A stretch of 64,000 bases of DNA from Cupriavidus necator (GCF_013141915.1 NZ_SROX01000001.1:434001-498000); one strand, 5' to 3'; positions 33,304 through 44,571 are shown, counted from the stretch's first letter. Numbers and translations are program-made. The notes: generated from the letters alone by a model not told the origin.

Positions 33304-34068
33304 GTGCCACTCGATTCCACCTTGCTGATCGTCATTGCCGGCGCCGCCGTCGCCGGTTTTGTCCAGGGCTTGTCTGGCTTCGCCTTCGGCATGGTGGCGA
33401 TGTCGTTCTGGGCGTGGGCGATCGAGCCGCGGCTGGCCGCGGCGATGACGGTGTTCGGGGCGTTGACCGGCCAGTTGCTGGCCGCCGCATCGGTGCGGCG
33501 CGGCCTGTCGTGGCGGCGCCTCTGGCCGTTCGTGGCCGGCGGCCTGGCGGGCATTCCGCTGGGCGTGGCGATCCTGCCGATGCTCGATGCGCAGTGGTTC
33601 AAGGCCGTGCTCGGCGGCTTCCTGACACTGTGGTGTCCGGTGATGCTGATGGCGCGCCAATTGCCGCATATCGGCGTGGGCGGGCGCGTGGCGGACGGCG
33701 TCGCCGGCGCGGCCGGCGGCGTGATGGGCGGCATCGGCGGCTTTACCGGCGTGATCCCGACGCTGTGGTGCACGCTGCGCGGCTTCGACAAGGATGAGCA
33801 GCGCGCCGTGATCCAGAACTTCAACCTTGCCACGCTGGCCATGACCATGGCCACCTATGTCGGCAAGGGCATCGTCACGCGCGAGATGCTGCCGATGTTC
33901 CTGGTGGTGGCGCCCGCGATGCTGGTGCCGACGCTGCTGGGCACGCGGCTTTACCTCGGCATCAGCGAGGCCACCTTCCGCAAGATCGTGCTGGCGCTGC
34001 TGACTGGCTCCGGCGTGGCTCTGCTGGCTACTTCCGTGCCGGCGCTGCTGGCGCGCGGTGCGGGCTAG
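33304..34068 (+). CDS. TauE/SafE-family permease (sulfite/organosulfonate exporter type)
   Basis: A 254-residue membrane protein with about eight helices from a GTG start (VPLDSTLLIV); the long ATG frame upstream has poor residues, and the promoter at 33244 supports the GTG. The two TauE half-repeats are visible: VAGFVQGLSGFAFGMVAMSF near the start and GGVMGGIGGFTGVIPTLWCT in the middle. Members export sulfite, sulfoacetate or related anions. Its stop codon shares CTAG with the stop of the convergent isomerase gene. No sulfur-metabolism genes are adjacent, so the substrate is unknown. Confidence 0.85.
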   Translation: MPLDSTLLIVIAGAAVAGFVQGLSGFAFGMVAMSFWAWAIEPRLAAAMTVFGALTGQLLAAASVRRGLSWRRLWPFVAGGLAGIPLGVAILPMLDAQWFKAVLGGFLTLWCPVMLMARQLPHIGVGGRVADGVAGAAGGVMGGIGGFTGVIPTLWCTLRGFDKDEQRAVIQNFNLATLAMTMATYVGKGIVTREMLPMFLVVAPAMLVPTLLGTRLYLGISEATFRKIVLALLTGSGVALLATSVPALLARGAG

Positions 34069-34661
34069 CCCTGTGCCAGCGCTTCCTCCACGAACAACAG
34101 CCGGTCGTTGCCCCAGAACAGCTCGTCGCCGACGATAAAGCTGGGCGCACCGAACACGCCGCGCGTGACCGCGTGCTCGGTGTCGCGCTTGAGCGCCTGC
34201 TTGACCTCCGGGTCATCCACCAGCGCCAGTGCGGCCTGCGGGTCGAAGCCGGCGGCCGTCAGCACCGCGCCGATCTCGGCCGGATGGTTCAGGTTGCGGC
34301 CGTGCTCCCACATCGCGTTGAACATGGCGTCGGCATAACGCAGGAAGGTCGCTTCGTCATGGCGCAGGTAGCCGGTGGCCCCGCGCATCAGCATCAGCGT
34401 ATTCACGGGGAAATGCGGGTTCTGCCGGAACGGCACGCCATAGCGCCTGGCCCAGCGCGCCGTGTCGCCATGCAGCCAGCCGGCCTTGGCAGGCACCTCG
34501 GCCGGGCTGTGGTTGCCGGTGGCCTTGAACACGCCGCCAAGCAGGATGGGACGCCAGACGATGGTGGCGCCGGTGCGTTGCGCAACGCGCGGCAACTCTT
34601 TCCATGCCAGGTACGAATACGGGCTGCCAAAATCGAAGAAGAACTCCACTTGCTTGGTCAC
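34065..34661 (-). CDS. DsbA-like 2-hydroxychromene-2-carboxylate isomerase family protein
   Basis: A 198-residue protein of the glutathione-dependent kappa-class isomerase family. A GTG start (VTKQVEFFFDFGSPYSYLAW) is preceded by AGGAGA; the long ATG frame reads upstream into the intergenic DNA. FFFDFGSPYSYLA is the family N terminus with Ser in place of the redox Cys, and VFGAPSFIVGDELFWGNDRL is the cis-Pro region. Known members isomerise 2-hydroxychromene-2-carboxylate in naphthalene catabolism; here there is no aromatic operon. It lies 49 bases downstream of the SDR gene. Confidence 0.85.
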   Translation of the reverse strand: MTKQVEFFFDFGSPYSYLAWKELPRVAQRTGATIVWRPILLGGVFKATGNHSPAEVPAKAGWLHGDTARWARRYGVPFRQNPHFPVNTLMLMRGATGYLRHDEATFLRYADAMFNAMWEHGRNLNHPAEIGAVLTAAGFDPQAALALVDDPEVKQALKRDTEHAVTRGVFGAPSFIVGDELFWGNDRLLFVEEALAQG

Positions 34662-34710
34662 GGCCTGTCTCCTGTTGTCGTAGGTCTGTGTACGTGGCTG
34701 GGGCTTGGCC

Positions 34711-35439
34711 TTACCAGCGTTCCATCCACGGGCGGATATCCAGTTCATGGGTCCACGCATCGCGCGGTTGCTGGTGCAGCATCCAGTAGGTATCGGCGAT
34801 ATGCTCGGGATTGACGATGCCGTCCTGCGCCTTGGCGGCGTAGCGCTCCGGGAAGTTCTCGCGGATCCATTCGGTGTCGATGGCAGCATCGATCACCAGG
34901 TGTGCGACGTGGATGTTCTTCGGCCCCAGTTCGCGCGCCATGCTTTGCGCCAGCGCCCGCAGCGCGTGCTTGGCCCCGGCAAACGCGGCCATGTTCTCGC
35001 GCCCGCGCAGGCTGGCGGTGGCCCCGGTAAAGAAGATCGAGCCGCGTTCGCGCGGCAGCATCGCGCGCGCGGCCTCGCGCCCCATCAGGAAGCCGCCGAA
35101 GCAGGCCATCTCCCACACCTTGTAATATACGCGCGCGGTGGTCTCGACGATGGGGAACTGCACGTTGGCGCCGATATTGAAGACCGCCACCTCCAGCGGC
35201 GCGATGTCGCGCTCGATGCGCGCGATCAGCTCGACCGTCTCGTCTTCCTTGCGCGCGTCGCAGCCGAAAGCGTGGGCTTCGCCGCCGTCGGCGCGGATCT
35301 GCTGCACCAGCGGCTGCAGCTTGTCGGCATGGCGGCGCGTGACGCAGGCAATGTAGCCCTCGCGCGCGAAGCGCCGCGCAATCGCGCCGCCGGTAGCGTC
35401 GCCGGCGCCGACGACTAGGATGGCCTTTTTCTCGGGCAT
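34711..35439 (-). CDS. Atypical short-chain dehydrogenase/reductase lacking the catalytic Tyr
   Basis: A 242-residue SDR-fold protein. The nucleotide-binding turn is VVGAGDATGGAIARRF and FNIGAN is the NAG-equivalent region. At the active site the usual YxxxK reads FAGAK (Phe153, Lys157), and the preceding stretch FTGATASLRG has no Ser at the expected place. It may therefore bind a nucleotide without normal dehydrogenase chemistry, or use a different mechanism. A DsbA-like isomerase gene follows on the same strand. The cofactor is uncertain; Arg35-Arg36 suggests NADP(H). Confidence 0.85.
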   Translation of the reverse strand: MPEKKAILVVGAGDATGGAIARRFAREGYIACVTRRHADKLQPLVQQIRADGGEAHAFGCDARKEDETVELIARIERDIAPLEVAVFNIGANVQFPIVETTARVYYKVWEMACFGGFLMGREAARAMLPRERGSIFFTGATASLRGRENMAAFAGAKHALRALAQSMARELGPKNIHVAHLVIDAAIDTEWIRENFPERYAAKAQDGIVNPEHIADTYWMLHQQPRDAWTHELDIRPWMERW

Positions 35440-35538
35440 GGATGTCTCCTGGCTCGGGGCCTGCCTGGTTGGCGCGTGGCCTCTCGGAGCATGATCCCAA
35501 CAGCGATGGCGCAAGCGCGCCGGATGCCGCTGTAATCG

Positions 35539-36474
35539 CTACACACGCGCCGCCGCGGCTTCCCGCAGGCATGCCACCAGCTGATCGGTGCCGATCGACG
35601 GTGCGCGCTCGCGCAGCGTGATGATGCCGACCGGTGGCAGCTCGACCGGCACCTCGAGCTTCAGCACCTGCAGCCTGCCTTCCTCCTGCAGCGCCATGGC
35701 CACCGATTCGGCCATGAAGCCGGCTGCCCCGCGCTGCCCGACAAAGGTGGCCTGGGCCAGGTAGGACGAGGTCTCGATCACATCCTGCGGCGGCTGCAGG
35801 CCGTAGCGATAGAACGCCTGTTCGATCTTCACCCGCAGCGATGCCCAGGGCGGCGGCAGCACGCATGGCATCGCGGCCAGATCGGCCCAGCCGGGGCGGG
35901 CCTTGCGCGCCAGCTTGTGGTCGCGCCGGACCACCACCACCATGCGCTCTTCATAGAGAGCTTCAGTAAGCAGGTCTGGCGCGGCGTAGCCCGGCTCCAG
36001 CCGGCCCACGATCAGGTCGAGTTCGCGCAGGCGCAGCTTGGGTAGCAGGTGGGTCAGGTCGCCTTCCTCGACCAGCACGGTGGCGTGCGCGTGGCGCTGC
36101 TTGAGCGTGCCCACGGCCTGTGCCAGGAGCACCGGCAGCGCCGCGCCCATCGAGCCCACGCGGATGCGGCCGGAGGCACCGCTCTGCACCGCCGCGATCT
36201 CGTCGCGGGTCTGCTCGTACTGCGCCAGCACCGATCGCGCAAAGCGCACCAGCGACTCGCCGGCAGGGGTCGGCTCGGTGCCCCGGGTGGAGCGTGTAAA
36301 CAGCGCCAGCCCCAGCATTCTTTCGACTTCGGTCAGTACCTTGGACACCGCCGGCTGGCTCACCGACAGGAATTCCGCGGTGCGCCCGAGGTGGCGAAAC
36401 TCGTCCAGCGCCACCAGCAGTTGCAGGTGGCGCAGCTTGATATTGGAGCGCAGCGCACGGTCGATCTGTACCAT
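35539..36474 (-). CDS. LysR-family regulator of the aldarate-type cluster
   Basis: A 311-residue LysR protein. The helix-turn-helix region is LRHLQLLVALDEFRHLGRTA then FLSVSQPAVSKVLTEVERML; the effector domain begins GRIRVGSMGAALPVLLAQAV. It resembles the GbpR/PcaQ-like group with LRHLQLL. It is divergent from the receptor-protein gene at 36619 across 144 bases. TAACC-AGAA-GGTTA (36490-36503) is a candidate LysR box 16 bases before its start. It probably activates the cluster in response to its substrate. Confidence 0.92.
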   Translation of the reverse strand: MVQIDRALRSNIKLRHLQLLVALDEFRHLGRTAEFLSVSQPAVSKVLTEVERMLGLALFTRSTRGTEPTPAGESLVRFARSVLAQYEQTRDEIAAVQSGASGRIRVGSMGAALPVLLAQAVGTLKQRHAHATVLVEEGDLTHLLPKLRLRELDLIVGRLEPGYAAPDLLTEALYEERMVVVVRRDHKLARKARPGWADLAAMPCVLPPPWASLRVKIEQAFYRYGLQPPQDVIETSSYLAQATFVGQRGAAGFMAESVAMALQEEGRLQVLKLEVPVELPPVGIITLRERAPSIGTDQLVACLREAAAARV

Positions 36475-36489
36475 GGCCCGCAGTCTACC

Positions 36490-36503
36490 TAACCAGAAGG
36501 TTA
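36490..36503. promoter_or_regulatory. Candidate LysR-binding inverted repeat
   Basis: TAACC and GGTTA are separated by AGAA, in the divergent region between the LysR gene and the receptor-protein gene. Size and place fit a LysR recognition site; binding is inferred. Confidence 0.45.
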
Positions 36504-36618
36504 TGAAGCAATGCCGATTTTCGATTGGATTGTTATGTTTGACCGCCACAGAATGCGGGCATGACGAGGCTGGCAACGCCGGTCGCGCCGATAATCAAGA
36601 CATCGGAGACACCCGCAA

Positions 36619-37635
36619 ATGACTCAACGATTCCCCATCGATGCCAAGCGCCGCCGCCTGCTCATTGGCGCCGCAGCGGGTGCCGCTGCCGGCGCTGCCG
36701 GCGTGCTGTTGCCCGCGGCACGGGCGCTGGCCGCCGACTATCCCGACCGTCCCATCACCTTTATCTGCCCGTGGCCGGTCGGCGGCACTGCCGACCAATC
36801 GATGCGCGCGCTGTGCCAGGTGGCCGGCGGCATCCTCAAGCAGTCGATCGTGGTAGAAAACCGCGCCGGTGCCTCCGGCATGATCGGCACCAAGGCGCTG
36901 GCCCGCGCCAACCCCGACGGTTACACCATCGGCCAGATCCCGATCTCGGTCACGCGCTTCGCGCAGCTTGGCATGCTGCAGCTCGACCCGCGCACCGAGC
37001 TGACCTACCTGGCACGCACCTCGGGCCAGACCTTCGGCATCGCGGTGCCAGCCAACTCGCGCTACAAGACGCTGCAGGACGTCGTCGCCGCCGCCAAGGC
37101 CAGCCCCGGCAAGATCACCTATGCGCATGCCGGCATCGGCGGCGCCACCCATGTCGGCATGGAACAGTTCGCGCTGGCCGCCGGCATCCAGTTCAATGCG
37201 ATCGCCTACAAGGGCGGCGCCGCCGCGCTGCAGGACGTGCTGGCCGGGCAGGTGGACCTGCTCGCCGACTCGAGTTCATGGGCGCCGCACGTGGAAGCCG
37301 GCAAGCTGCGCCTGCTGGCCACCTGGGGCGAACAGCGCGCGACCCGCTTCAAGGACACGCCCACGCTCAAGGAGCTGGGCTACAACGTGGTGGTGGAAGC
37401 CCCCAACGGCATCGGCGCCCCCAAGGGCCTGCCGCCTGCCGTGGAAAAGAAGCTGCGCGACGCCTTCCGCGCCGCCGTGGCCAGCAACGAATTCAAGCAG
37501 GTGGCGGCGCGCCTGGATGCGCCGCTGATGTACCTGGACGGGCCTGACTACAAGAAGTACGTCGCCACCGTCTATGACCAGGAAACCCAGCTGATCCAGC
37601 GCCTGAAGCTGAAAGAACTGCTGCAGCAAAGCTGA
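36619..37635 (+). CDS. Bug-family tripartite tricarboxylate transporter receptor protein
   Basis: A 338-residue periplasmic binding protein of the Bug family. The N terminus has a signal with KRRRLLIGAAAGAAAGAAG, possibly Tat-like, cleaved near RALAADYPDRP. YPDRPITFICPWPVGGTAD is the family's first binding-loop motif, and GASGMIGTKALARANPDGYT and AGIGGATHVGMEQF follow. Such proteins capture carboxylates for TctAB permeases, which are not encoded here, as is common in Cupriavidus. It heads the cluster with the dehydratase, aldehyde dehydrogenase, aldolase and oxidase. Confidence 0.92.
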   Translation: MTQRFPIDAKRRRLLIGAAAGAAAGAAGVLLPAARALAADYPDRPITFICPWPVGGTADQSMRALCQVAGGILKQSIVVENRAGASGMIGTKALARANPDGYTIGQIPISVTRFAQLGMLQLDPRTELTYLARTSGQTFGIAVPANSRYKTLQDVVAAAKASPGKITYAHAGIGGATHVGMEQFALAAGIQFNAIAYKGGAAALQDVLAGQVDLLADSSSWAPHVEAGKLRLLATWGEQRATRFKDTPTLKELGYNVVVEAPNGIGAPKGLPPAVEKKLRDAFRAAVASNEFKQVAARLDAPLMYLDGPDYKKYVATVYDQETQLIQRLKLKELLQQS

Positions 37636-37658
37636 TTGCCGTCGAAGGCCAAGTCACA

Positions 37659-39182
37659 GTGAATCCCAATCCCGTCATCCGCCTGCACGCCCACGACAAC
37701 GTGCTGGTTGCGCGCAGCGACCTCAGCCTGGGCCAGCAGCTGGTCGACCCCGCCGTGCGCGTGCGCGCGCAGGTGCCGGCCGGCCACAAGATCGCGGCCT
37801 GCGCCATCGCCGCCGGCACACCGGTGCGCAAGTTCGACACCGTCATCGGCGTGGCCGCGCGCGATATCGCCCAGGGCGACCATGTGCATTCGCATAACCT
37901 GACACTGGTCGATTTCTATCGCGACCCGGCCTTCTGCCAGGACGTGCGGCCGGTCGACTACGTGCCCGAGGCGCAGCGTGCCACCTTCAACGGTTTTGTC
38001 CGGGCGGACGGGCGCGTGGGCACGCGCAACTTCATCGGCATCCTGTCGTCGGTCAATTGCTCGTCCACGGTGATCCGCCAGATTGCCGCGCATTTCACGC
38101 CGCAGCGGCTGGCGGCGTTTCCGAACGTCGATGGCGTGGTGGCGTTCGCGCAGACCAGCGGCTGCGGCATGTCGTCGCCGAGCGAGCATTTCGACGTGCT
38201 GCGCCGCACGCTGGCCGGCTATGCGCGCCATCCCAACCTGGCCGGTGTGTTGATCATCGGCCTGGGCTGCGAGCGCAATCAAGTGGCGTCGCTGGTGGAA
38301 TCGCAAGGACTGGAGTCGGGCCCCGCGGTGCAGACGCTGGTGATGCAGGATACTGGCGGCACGCGCGCCACCATCGCGGCCGGCATCCGCGCGATCGAAT
38401 CGATGCTGCCCGCGGCCAACGCCGCGGTGCGCCAGCCGGTCTCCGCCAGCCACCTCAAGATCGGGCTGGAGTGCGGCGGCTCCGATGGTTTTTCCGGGAT
38501 CAGCGCCAATCCGGCGCTAGGCGCGGCAATGGATATCCTGGTGCGCCATGGCGGCACCGCGATCCTGTCCGAGACGCCGGAGATCCATGGGGTGGAGTTC
38601 ATGCTGACCCGCCGCGCGGTGACGCCACAAGTCGGGCAGAAGCTGCTGGACCGCCTCGCCTGGTGGGAGCGCTACACCGCCGGCCACAACGCGCAGTTCA
38701 ACGGCGTGGTCGGCCACGGCAACCAGCAGGGCGGTCTGGCCAATATCTTCGAGAAATCGCTGGGATCCGCGATGAAGGGCGGCACCACGCCGCTGCAGGC
38801 GGTGTATGAGTACGCCGAGCCGATCGACCAGGCCGGCTTCGTCTTCATGGATTCGCCCGGCTATGACCCGGTGGCCGTCACCGGCCAGATCGCCAGCGGC
38901 GCCAACCTGATCTGCTTTACCACCGGGCGCGGCTCGATGTTTGGTTCGAAGCCCGCGCCGACGATCAAGCTGGCCTCGAACTCGGCGATGTACCACCGCC
39001 TGGAAGAAGACATGGACATCAACTGCGGCCTGGTGCTCGATGGCGAGCTGAGCGTGCCGCAGATGGGCCAGCGGATCTTCGAACACATCCTGCGCGCAGC
39101 CTCCGGCGAGCCGACCAAGAGCGAAGCACTGGGCCTCGGTGACAACGAGTTCGTGCCGTGGCACCTGGGCATCGTCAGCTAA
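37659..39182 (+). CDS. garD: GarD/UxaA-family aldarate dehydratase
   Basis: A 507-residue protein from a GTG start (VNPNPVIRLHAHDNVLVARS). The N-terminal SAF-like domain (about 1-90) and the large UxaA C-terminal domain match galactarate and altronate dehydratases, which need iron. Conserved parts are GTRNFIGILSSVNCSSTVIR, AQTSGCGMSS, IGLGCERNQ and CGGSDGFSGISANPALG. It removes water from a sugar acid such as galactarate, giving 5-keto-4-deoxyglucarate. The neighbouring HpaI-type aldolase would cleave such a product. Which aldarate is used is inferred. Confidence 0.85.
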   Translation: MNPNPVIRLHAHDNVLVARSDLSLGQQLVDPAVRVRAQVPAGHKIAACAIAAGTPVRKFDTVIGVAARDIAQGDHVHSHNLTLVDFYRDPAFCQDVRPVDYVPEAQRATFNGFVRADGRVGTRNFIGILSSVNCSSTVIRQIAAHFTPQRLAAFPNVDGVVAFAQTSGCGMSSPSEHFDVLRRTLAGYARHPNLAGVLIIGLGCERNQVASLVESQGLESGPAVQTLVMQDTGGTRATIAAGIRAIESMLPAANAAVRQPVSASHLKIGLECGGSDGFSGISANPALGAAMDILVRHGGTAILSETPEIHGVEFMLTRRAVTPQVGQKLLDRLAWWERYTAGHNAQFNGVVGHGNQQGGLANIFEKSLGSAMKGGTTPLQAVYEYAEPIDQAGFVFMDSPGYDPVAVTGQIASGANLICFTTGRGSMFGSKPAPTIKLASNSAMYHRLEEDMDINCGLVLDGELSVPQMGQRIFEHILRAASGEPTKSEALGLGDNEFVPWHLGIVS

Positions 39183-39213
39183 GGCGCGTTCCGCAATCCC
39201 TTCTCTTACATCG

Positions 39214-40686
<1,473 letters not shown>

Positions 40687-40721
40687 GCGCCAGCCGCATC
40701 CCTCGAGACCAGGAATTCTCC

Positions 40722-41528
40722 ATGCCCGCAAACAATCCCTTCAAGACCGCACTGGCCGCGCGCCAGGCGCAGATCGGCCTGTGGCTGTCGATGGCGACGC
40801 CGTACCTGGCCGAAGTCTCGGCCACCGCAGGCTTTGACTGGCTGTTGATCGACGGCGAGCACGCGCCCAACGACCTGCGCTCGACGCTGCACGCGCTGCA
40901 GGCCGTGGCGCCGTATCCGGTCCAGCCCGTGGTGCGCGCCGTGGCCGGCGAAGTGCCGCTGATCAAGCAGCTGCTCGATATCGGCGCCCACAGCGTGCTG
41001 GTGCCGATGGTCGATACCGCGGAACAGGCCCGCGCGCTGGTCAGCGCCACGCGCTATCCGCCGCAAGGCATCCGCGGCGTCGGCAGCGCCATTGCGCGCG
41101 CTTCGCAGTGGAGTGCGCGTACCGATTATCTCGATGTGGCCGACGATGAGATCTGCCTGCTGGTGCAGGCCGAAACCGTCACCGCGCTGCAGAACCTCGA
41201 AGCGATCTGCGCGGTGGACGGTGTCGACGGCGTCTTCATCGGCCCCGCCGATCTGGCTGCCTCGATGGGCCACCGCGGCCGCCCCGGCCACCCCGAAGTG
41301 CAGGCCGCCATCGAAGGCGCGATGCACACCATCATCGCCAGCGGCAAGGCCGCCGGCACGCTGACGTCAGACCCGGCGCTGGCGCGCCGCTACCTAGACT
41401 TGGGCTGCACTTTCGTGGCCACCGGCGTGGACGTGATGTTGTACGCCAATGCCGCACGCAAGCTGGCCGCTTCGTTCCGCGAGCCGCAGCCAGGCGCCGC
41501 TGCCGACAAGCCTTCCGCGGCGTACTGA
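40722..41528 (+). CDS. hpaI: HpaI/GarL-type class II 2-keto-acid aldolase
   Basis: A 268-residue aldolase of the HpcH/HpaI family. The stretches [16 protein letters not shown] (catalytic His47), [33 protein letters not shown] and [16 protein letters not shown] are near-identical in form to 4-hydroxy-2-oxoheptanedioate aldolase. The enzyme uses a divalent metal to split a 4-hydroxy-2-oxo acid into pyruvate and a semialdehyde. Next to a GarD-like dehydratase it may act as GarL (giving tartronate semialdehyde). The family is secure; the physiological substrate is not. Confidence 0.88.
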   Translation: MPANNPFKTALAARQAQIGLWLSMATPYLAEVSATAGFDWLLIDGEHAPNDLRSTLHALQAVAPYPVQPVVRAVAGEVPLIKQLLDIGAHSVLVPMVDTAEQARALVSATRYPPQGIRGVGSAIARASQWSARTDYLDVADDEICLLVQAETVTALQNLEAICAVDGVDGVFIGPADLAASMGHRGRPGHPEVQAAIEGAMHTIIASGKAAGTLTSDPALARRYLDLGCTFVATGVDVMLYANAARKLAASFREPQPGAAADKPSAAY

Positions 41529-41553
41529 CCCGTAACTTCTTCGCCATATCTCC

Positions 41554-42999
41554 ATGACCGCCGAGCTACCGACCCCAGACACCACCTTGCGCGCGATGCA
41601 GGCCATTGTCGGCGCCAACGCCTGCCGCAGCGGCGAGGCTGACACGCAGGCCTACGTCACCGACTACCGCGGCATCTATCGCGGCCAGGCGCAGGTGGTG
41701 GTACTGCCATCCTCGACGGAAGAGGTCAGCCAGGTGCTGCAGTGGTGCCACCGACACCGCGTGCCGGTAGTGCCGCAGGGCGGCAATACCTCATTGATGG
41801 GCGGCGCCGTGCCCGATGACAGCGGCACCGCCGTGGTCGTCAACCTGAGCCGCATGAACCGCGTGCTCGGCATCGACCCCGTCAACGACACCATGACCGT
41901 GCAGGCGGGCGTCACGCTGAGCGCAGCACGCAGCGCCGCCGAGGCCGAGCAGCGCCTGTTCCCGCTGCGCATCGGCTCGGAAGGCTCGTGCCAGATCGGC
42001 GGCAACCTGTCGACCAACGCCGGCGGCACCGCGGTGCTGCGCTACGGCAATATGCGCGACCTGGTGCTGGGTCTCGAGGTGGTGCTGCCCGATGGGCGCA
42101 TCTATTCGTCGCTGCGCGGCCTGCGCAAGGACAACACCGGCTACGACCTGAAGCAGTTGTTCGTCGGCGCGGAAGGCACGCTGGGCATCATCACCGGCGC
42201 CGTGCTCAAGCTGATGCCGCAGCCGCGCAGCAGCGCCGTGGCCTTCGTCGCGGTGCAGGATCCTGCCGCGGCGGTGGCCTTGCTCGGTGAAGCCAAGCGC
42301 CTGTCCGGCCAGGCGGTGACCGCGTTCGAGCTGATCTCGCGGCCCGCGCTGGACCTCGTGCTGGAATACCTCGGCAACGTCGCCGCGCCGCTGCAGGGCC
42401 GGCACGACTGGATGGTGCTGGTCGAGCTGACTTCCGGCACCGACGCTGAAAGCCTCAACGCCACGTTGATGGAGATCCTCGAATCCGGCTTCAGCCAGGG
42501 TCTTGTGCTGGACGCCGCCGTGGCCGCGAGCCTGTCGGATGCGCAGACCTTCTGGCGCATCCGTGAAGAGATCTCCGACGCGCAGACCCGCACCGGCGGC
42601 AGCATCAAGTGCGATGTCTCGGTGCCGCTGTCGCGCATCGCCGCGTTTGTCGAAGAGGCGTCGGCCAGGGTGCTGGAACTGGTGCCCGACGCGCGCATGG
42701 TGATCTACGGGCATATGGGGGACGGCAACGTGCACTTCAACCCGCTGCGGCCAAAGGATCAACCCGCCAGGGATTTCCTGGCGCAGTGGTATGAGCAGGT
42801 CTCCGTGCTGGTCGACGGCATGGCCCACGCGGAGAACGGCTCGATCTCCGCCGAGCACGGCATCGGCGTAGCCAAGCGCGACGACCTGACGCGCTACAAG
42901 TCGCCGGTGGAACTGGAACTGATGTGGCAGATAAAGCAGGCGCTCGATCCGTTGAACCTGCTCAATCCAGGCAAGGTGCTGCCGGCTCCGGCGAAATAG
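41554..42999 (+). CDS. FAD-linked 2-hydroxy-acid oxidase (GlcD/D-2-hydroxyglutarate dehydrogenase type)
   Basis: A 481-residue flavoprotein. The PCMH-type FAD domain shows VPVVPQGGNTSLMGGAVPD and SEGSCQIGGNLSTNAGGTAVLRYG. The C-terminal FAD-oxidase domain ends with VIYGHMGDGNVHFNP and ENGSISAEHGIGVAKRDDL, whose His residues bind the metal and substrate in D-2-hydroxy-acid dehydrogenases. It closes the aldarate-type cluster, 25 bases after the aldolase. It would oxidise a D-2-hydroxy acid such as glycolate, D-lactate or D-glycerate, passing electrons to quinone or another acceptor. Confidence 0.9.
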   Translation: MTAELPTPDTTLRAMQAIVGANACRSGEADTQAYVTDYRGIYRGQAQVVVLPSSTEEVSQVLQWCHRHRVPVVPQGGNTSLMGGAVPDDSGTAVVVNLSRMNRVLGIDPVNDTMTVQAGVTLSAARSAAEAEQRLFPLRIGSEGSCQIGGNLSTNAGGTAVLRYGNMRDLVLGLEVVLPDGRIYSSLRGLRKDNTGYDLKQLFVGAEGTLGIITGAVLKLMPQPRSSAVAFVAVQDPAAAVALLGEAKRLSGQAVTAFELISRPALDLVLEYLGNVAAPLQGRHDWMVLVELTSGTDAESLNATLMEILESGFSQGLVLDAAVAASLSDAQTFWRIREEISDAQTRTGGSIKCDVSVPLSRIAAFVEEASARVLELVPDARMVIYGHMGDGNVHFNPLRPKDQPARDFLAQWYEQVSVLVDGMAHAENGSISAEHGIGVAKRDDLTRYKSPVELELMWQIKQALDPLNLLNPGKVLPAPAK

Positions 43000-43156
43000 C
43001 CCGCTGTCCTTCCATGCGGCGGAACGGGGCAGGGGCGCGCGTAGCAGGAATCGCCCATCTGGGCTAAGGTGTCAGCTATCCAGAACGCGCGGGCCGGGGC
43101 ATCGCTGCCCCGGGGCCACCGCGCATAGCACGGCCGGCCGACCGGCCCAGACACCG

Positions 43157-44245
43157 ATGACCGCCCAATCCCCCGACATCGCCCTCGCTGCTGCTCCCAT
43201 CTCCCTGGAAAAGCCCCAACTCGACTACCCATGCGGCGACGCGCCGGAGCCCGGCCGCGCCACGGAAGTCGCACCCGGCGTGCTGTGGCTGCGCATGCCG
43301 ATGCCGCTGGGCCTGAACCACATCAACCTGTGGGCCATCCGCGACGACGCAGGCTGGGCCGCGGTCGATTCCGGCTTGCAGACGCCTGAAACTGCGCAAG
43401 CGTGGCGCGCGCTGTTCGGGAAAGGGGGCGCTCTCGCCGGTGGGCTGACGCGGCTCTTCGTGACCCATATGCATCCGGATCACATCGGCATGGCCGGCTG
43501 GCTAACCGGCAAGTTCGACTGCCAGCTGTGGATGACACGGCTCGAATATTTGATGTGCCGCGTGCTGGCTGCGGATACGGGGCGCGCCGCGCCGGACGAC
43601 GCGATTGCGTTCTATCGCAAGGCCGGCTGGGATGATGAGGCGATCGAGGTCTACCGCACTCGCTTCGGCGGCTTCGGCAAATATGTCCACGCGTTGCCGG
43701 AAAGCTTCCGCCGGCTGTCCGACGGCGACACCGTGCGTATCGGCGCGCACGACTGGCAGGTCATCGTCGGCACCGGCCATTCTCCCGAACATGCCTGCCT
43801 GTACTGCCCGGCGCTGAAGCTGCTGGTATCGGGCGACCAGGTACTGCCGCGCATCTCATCCAACGTATCCGTGTTCCCGACCGAGCCGGAAGCCGATCCG
43901 ATGGCCGACTGGCTGGCCTCGCTCGACAAGGTGCGCGCCGCCGTGCCGGACGATGTGCTGGTGCTGCCGGCGCACAACGAACCGTTCCGCGGGCTGCACG
44001 CGCGAATCGACTACCTGCGCGCCAGCCAGATGCAGGCGCTGGACCGGTTGCGTGGGGCGCTGGGTGAACCCAGGCGGGCGGTGGATGTGTTTGGGGAGTT
44101 GTTTTCGCGGCCGATTACGGGGAGTGGGGGGCTGCTGGGGATGGCGACGGGGGAGAGTGTTGCGCATTTGAACTACTTGCTGGCGCGGGGGGAGGCGGTG
44201 CGGGAGGTTGGTGTGGACGGATGCTACTGGTATCGGATGCGTTGA
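43157..44245 (+). CDS. MBL-fold metallo-hydrolase
   Basis: A 362-residue metallo-beta-lactamase-fold protein. The metal site begins with THMHPDHIG (His104, His106, Asp108, His109); GTGHSPEHACLYCP and SGDQVLPRISSN give further ligands, and LPAHNEPFRG the last His. The C-terminal helical extension fits the group that includes glyoxalase II-like and thioesterase-like hydrolases. It stands alone between the oxidase and the capsule locus. A 157-base gap precedes it, and it may be read separately. The substrate is unknown. Confidence 0.88.
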   Translation: MTAQSPDIALAAAPISLEKPQLDYPCGDAPEPGRATEVAPGVLWLRMPMPLGLNHINLWAIRDDAGWAAVDSGLQTPETAQAWRALFGKGGALAGGLTRLFVTHMHPDHIGMAGWLTGKFDCQLWMTRLEYLMCRVLAADTGRAAPDDAIAFYRKAGWDDEAIEVYRTRFGGFGKYVHALPESFRRLSDGDTVRIGAHDWQVIVGTGHSPEHACLYCPALKLLVSGDQVLPRISSNVSVFPTEPEADPMADWLASLDKVRAAVPDDVLVLPAHNEPFRGLHARIDYLRASQMQALDRLRGALGEPRRAVDVFGELFSRPITGSGGLLGMATGESVAHLNYLLARGEAVREVGVDGCYWYRMR

Positions 44246-44571
44246 CCCGGTAGCCGCGACCGCCAGTCCTGATCCTGCGCCGCCGCCCCCCGGCAGGCGC
44301 AGTCCATGGAGCAATTCGATGGATGTGCGGTGACGAACCGCATGGCGACGCTCGGCCGTGTCCGGCGGTGACGACCGCGGCTGGGTTTTGCCGAATGCAG
44401 AAGGCCACCCCCAGCCGCCCGCCTCGTTTCTCCATTCCCCCGTAAGCCGCACCGGGTCCCACACCATGCTATTGCAGCGGCTTTGCCACACGAACTCTTC
44501 GCTGTTCAGTGCTATGTGTAATCAAAAAACATTGATATAGCGCAAATCGGGATTAACCATTTTATGGCGAG

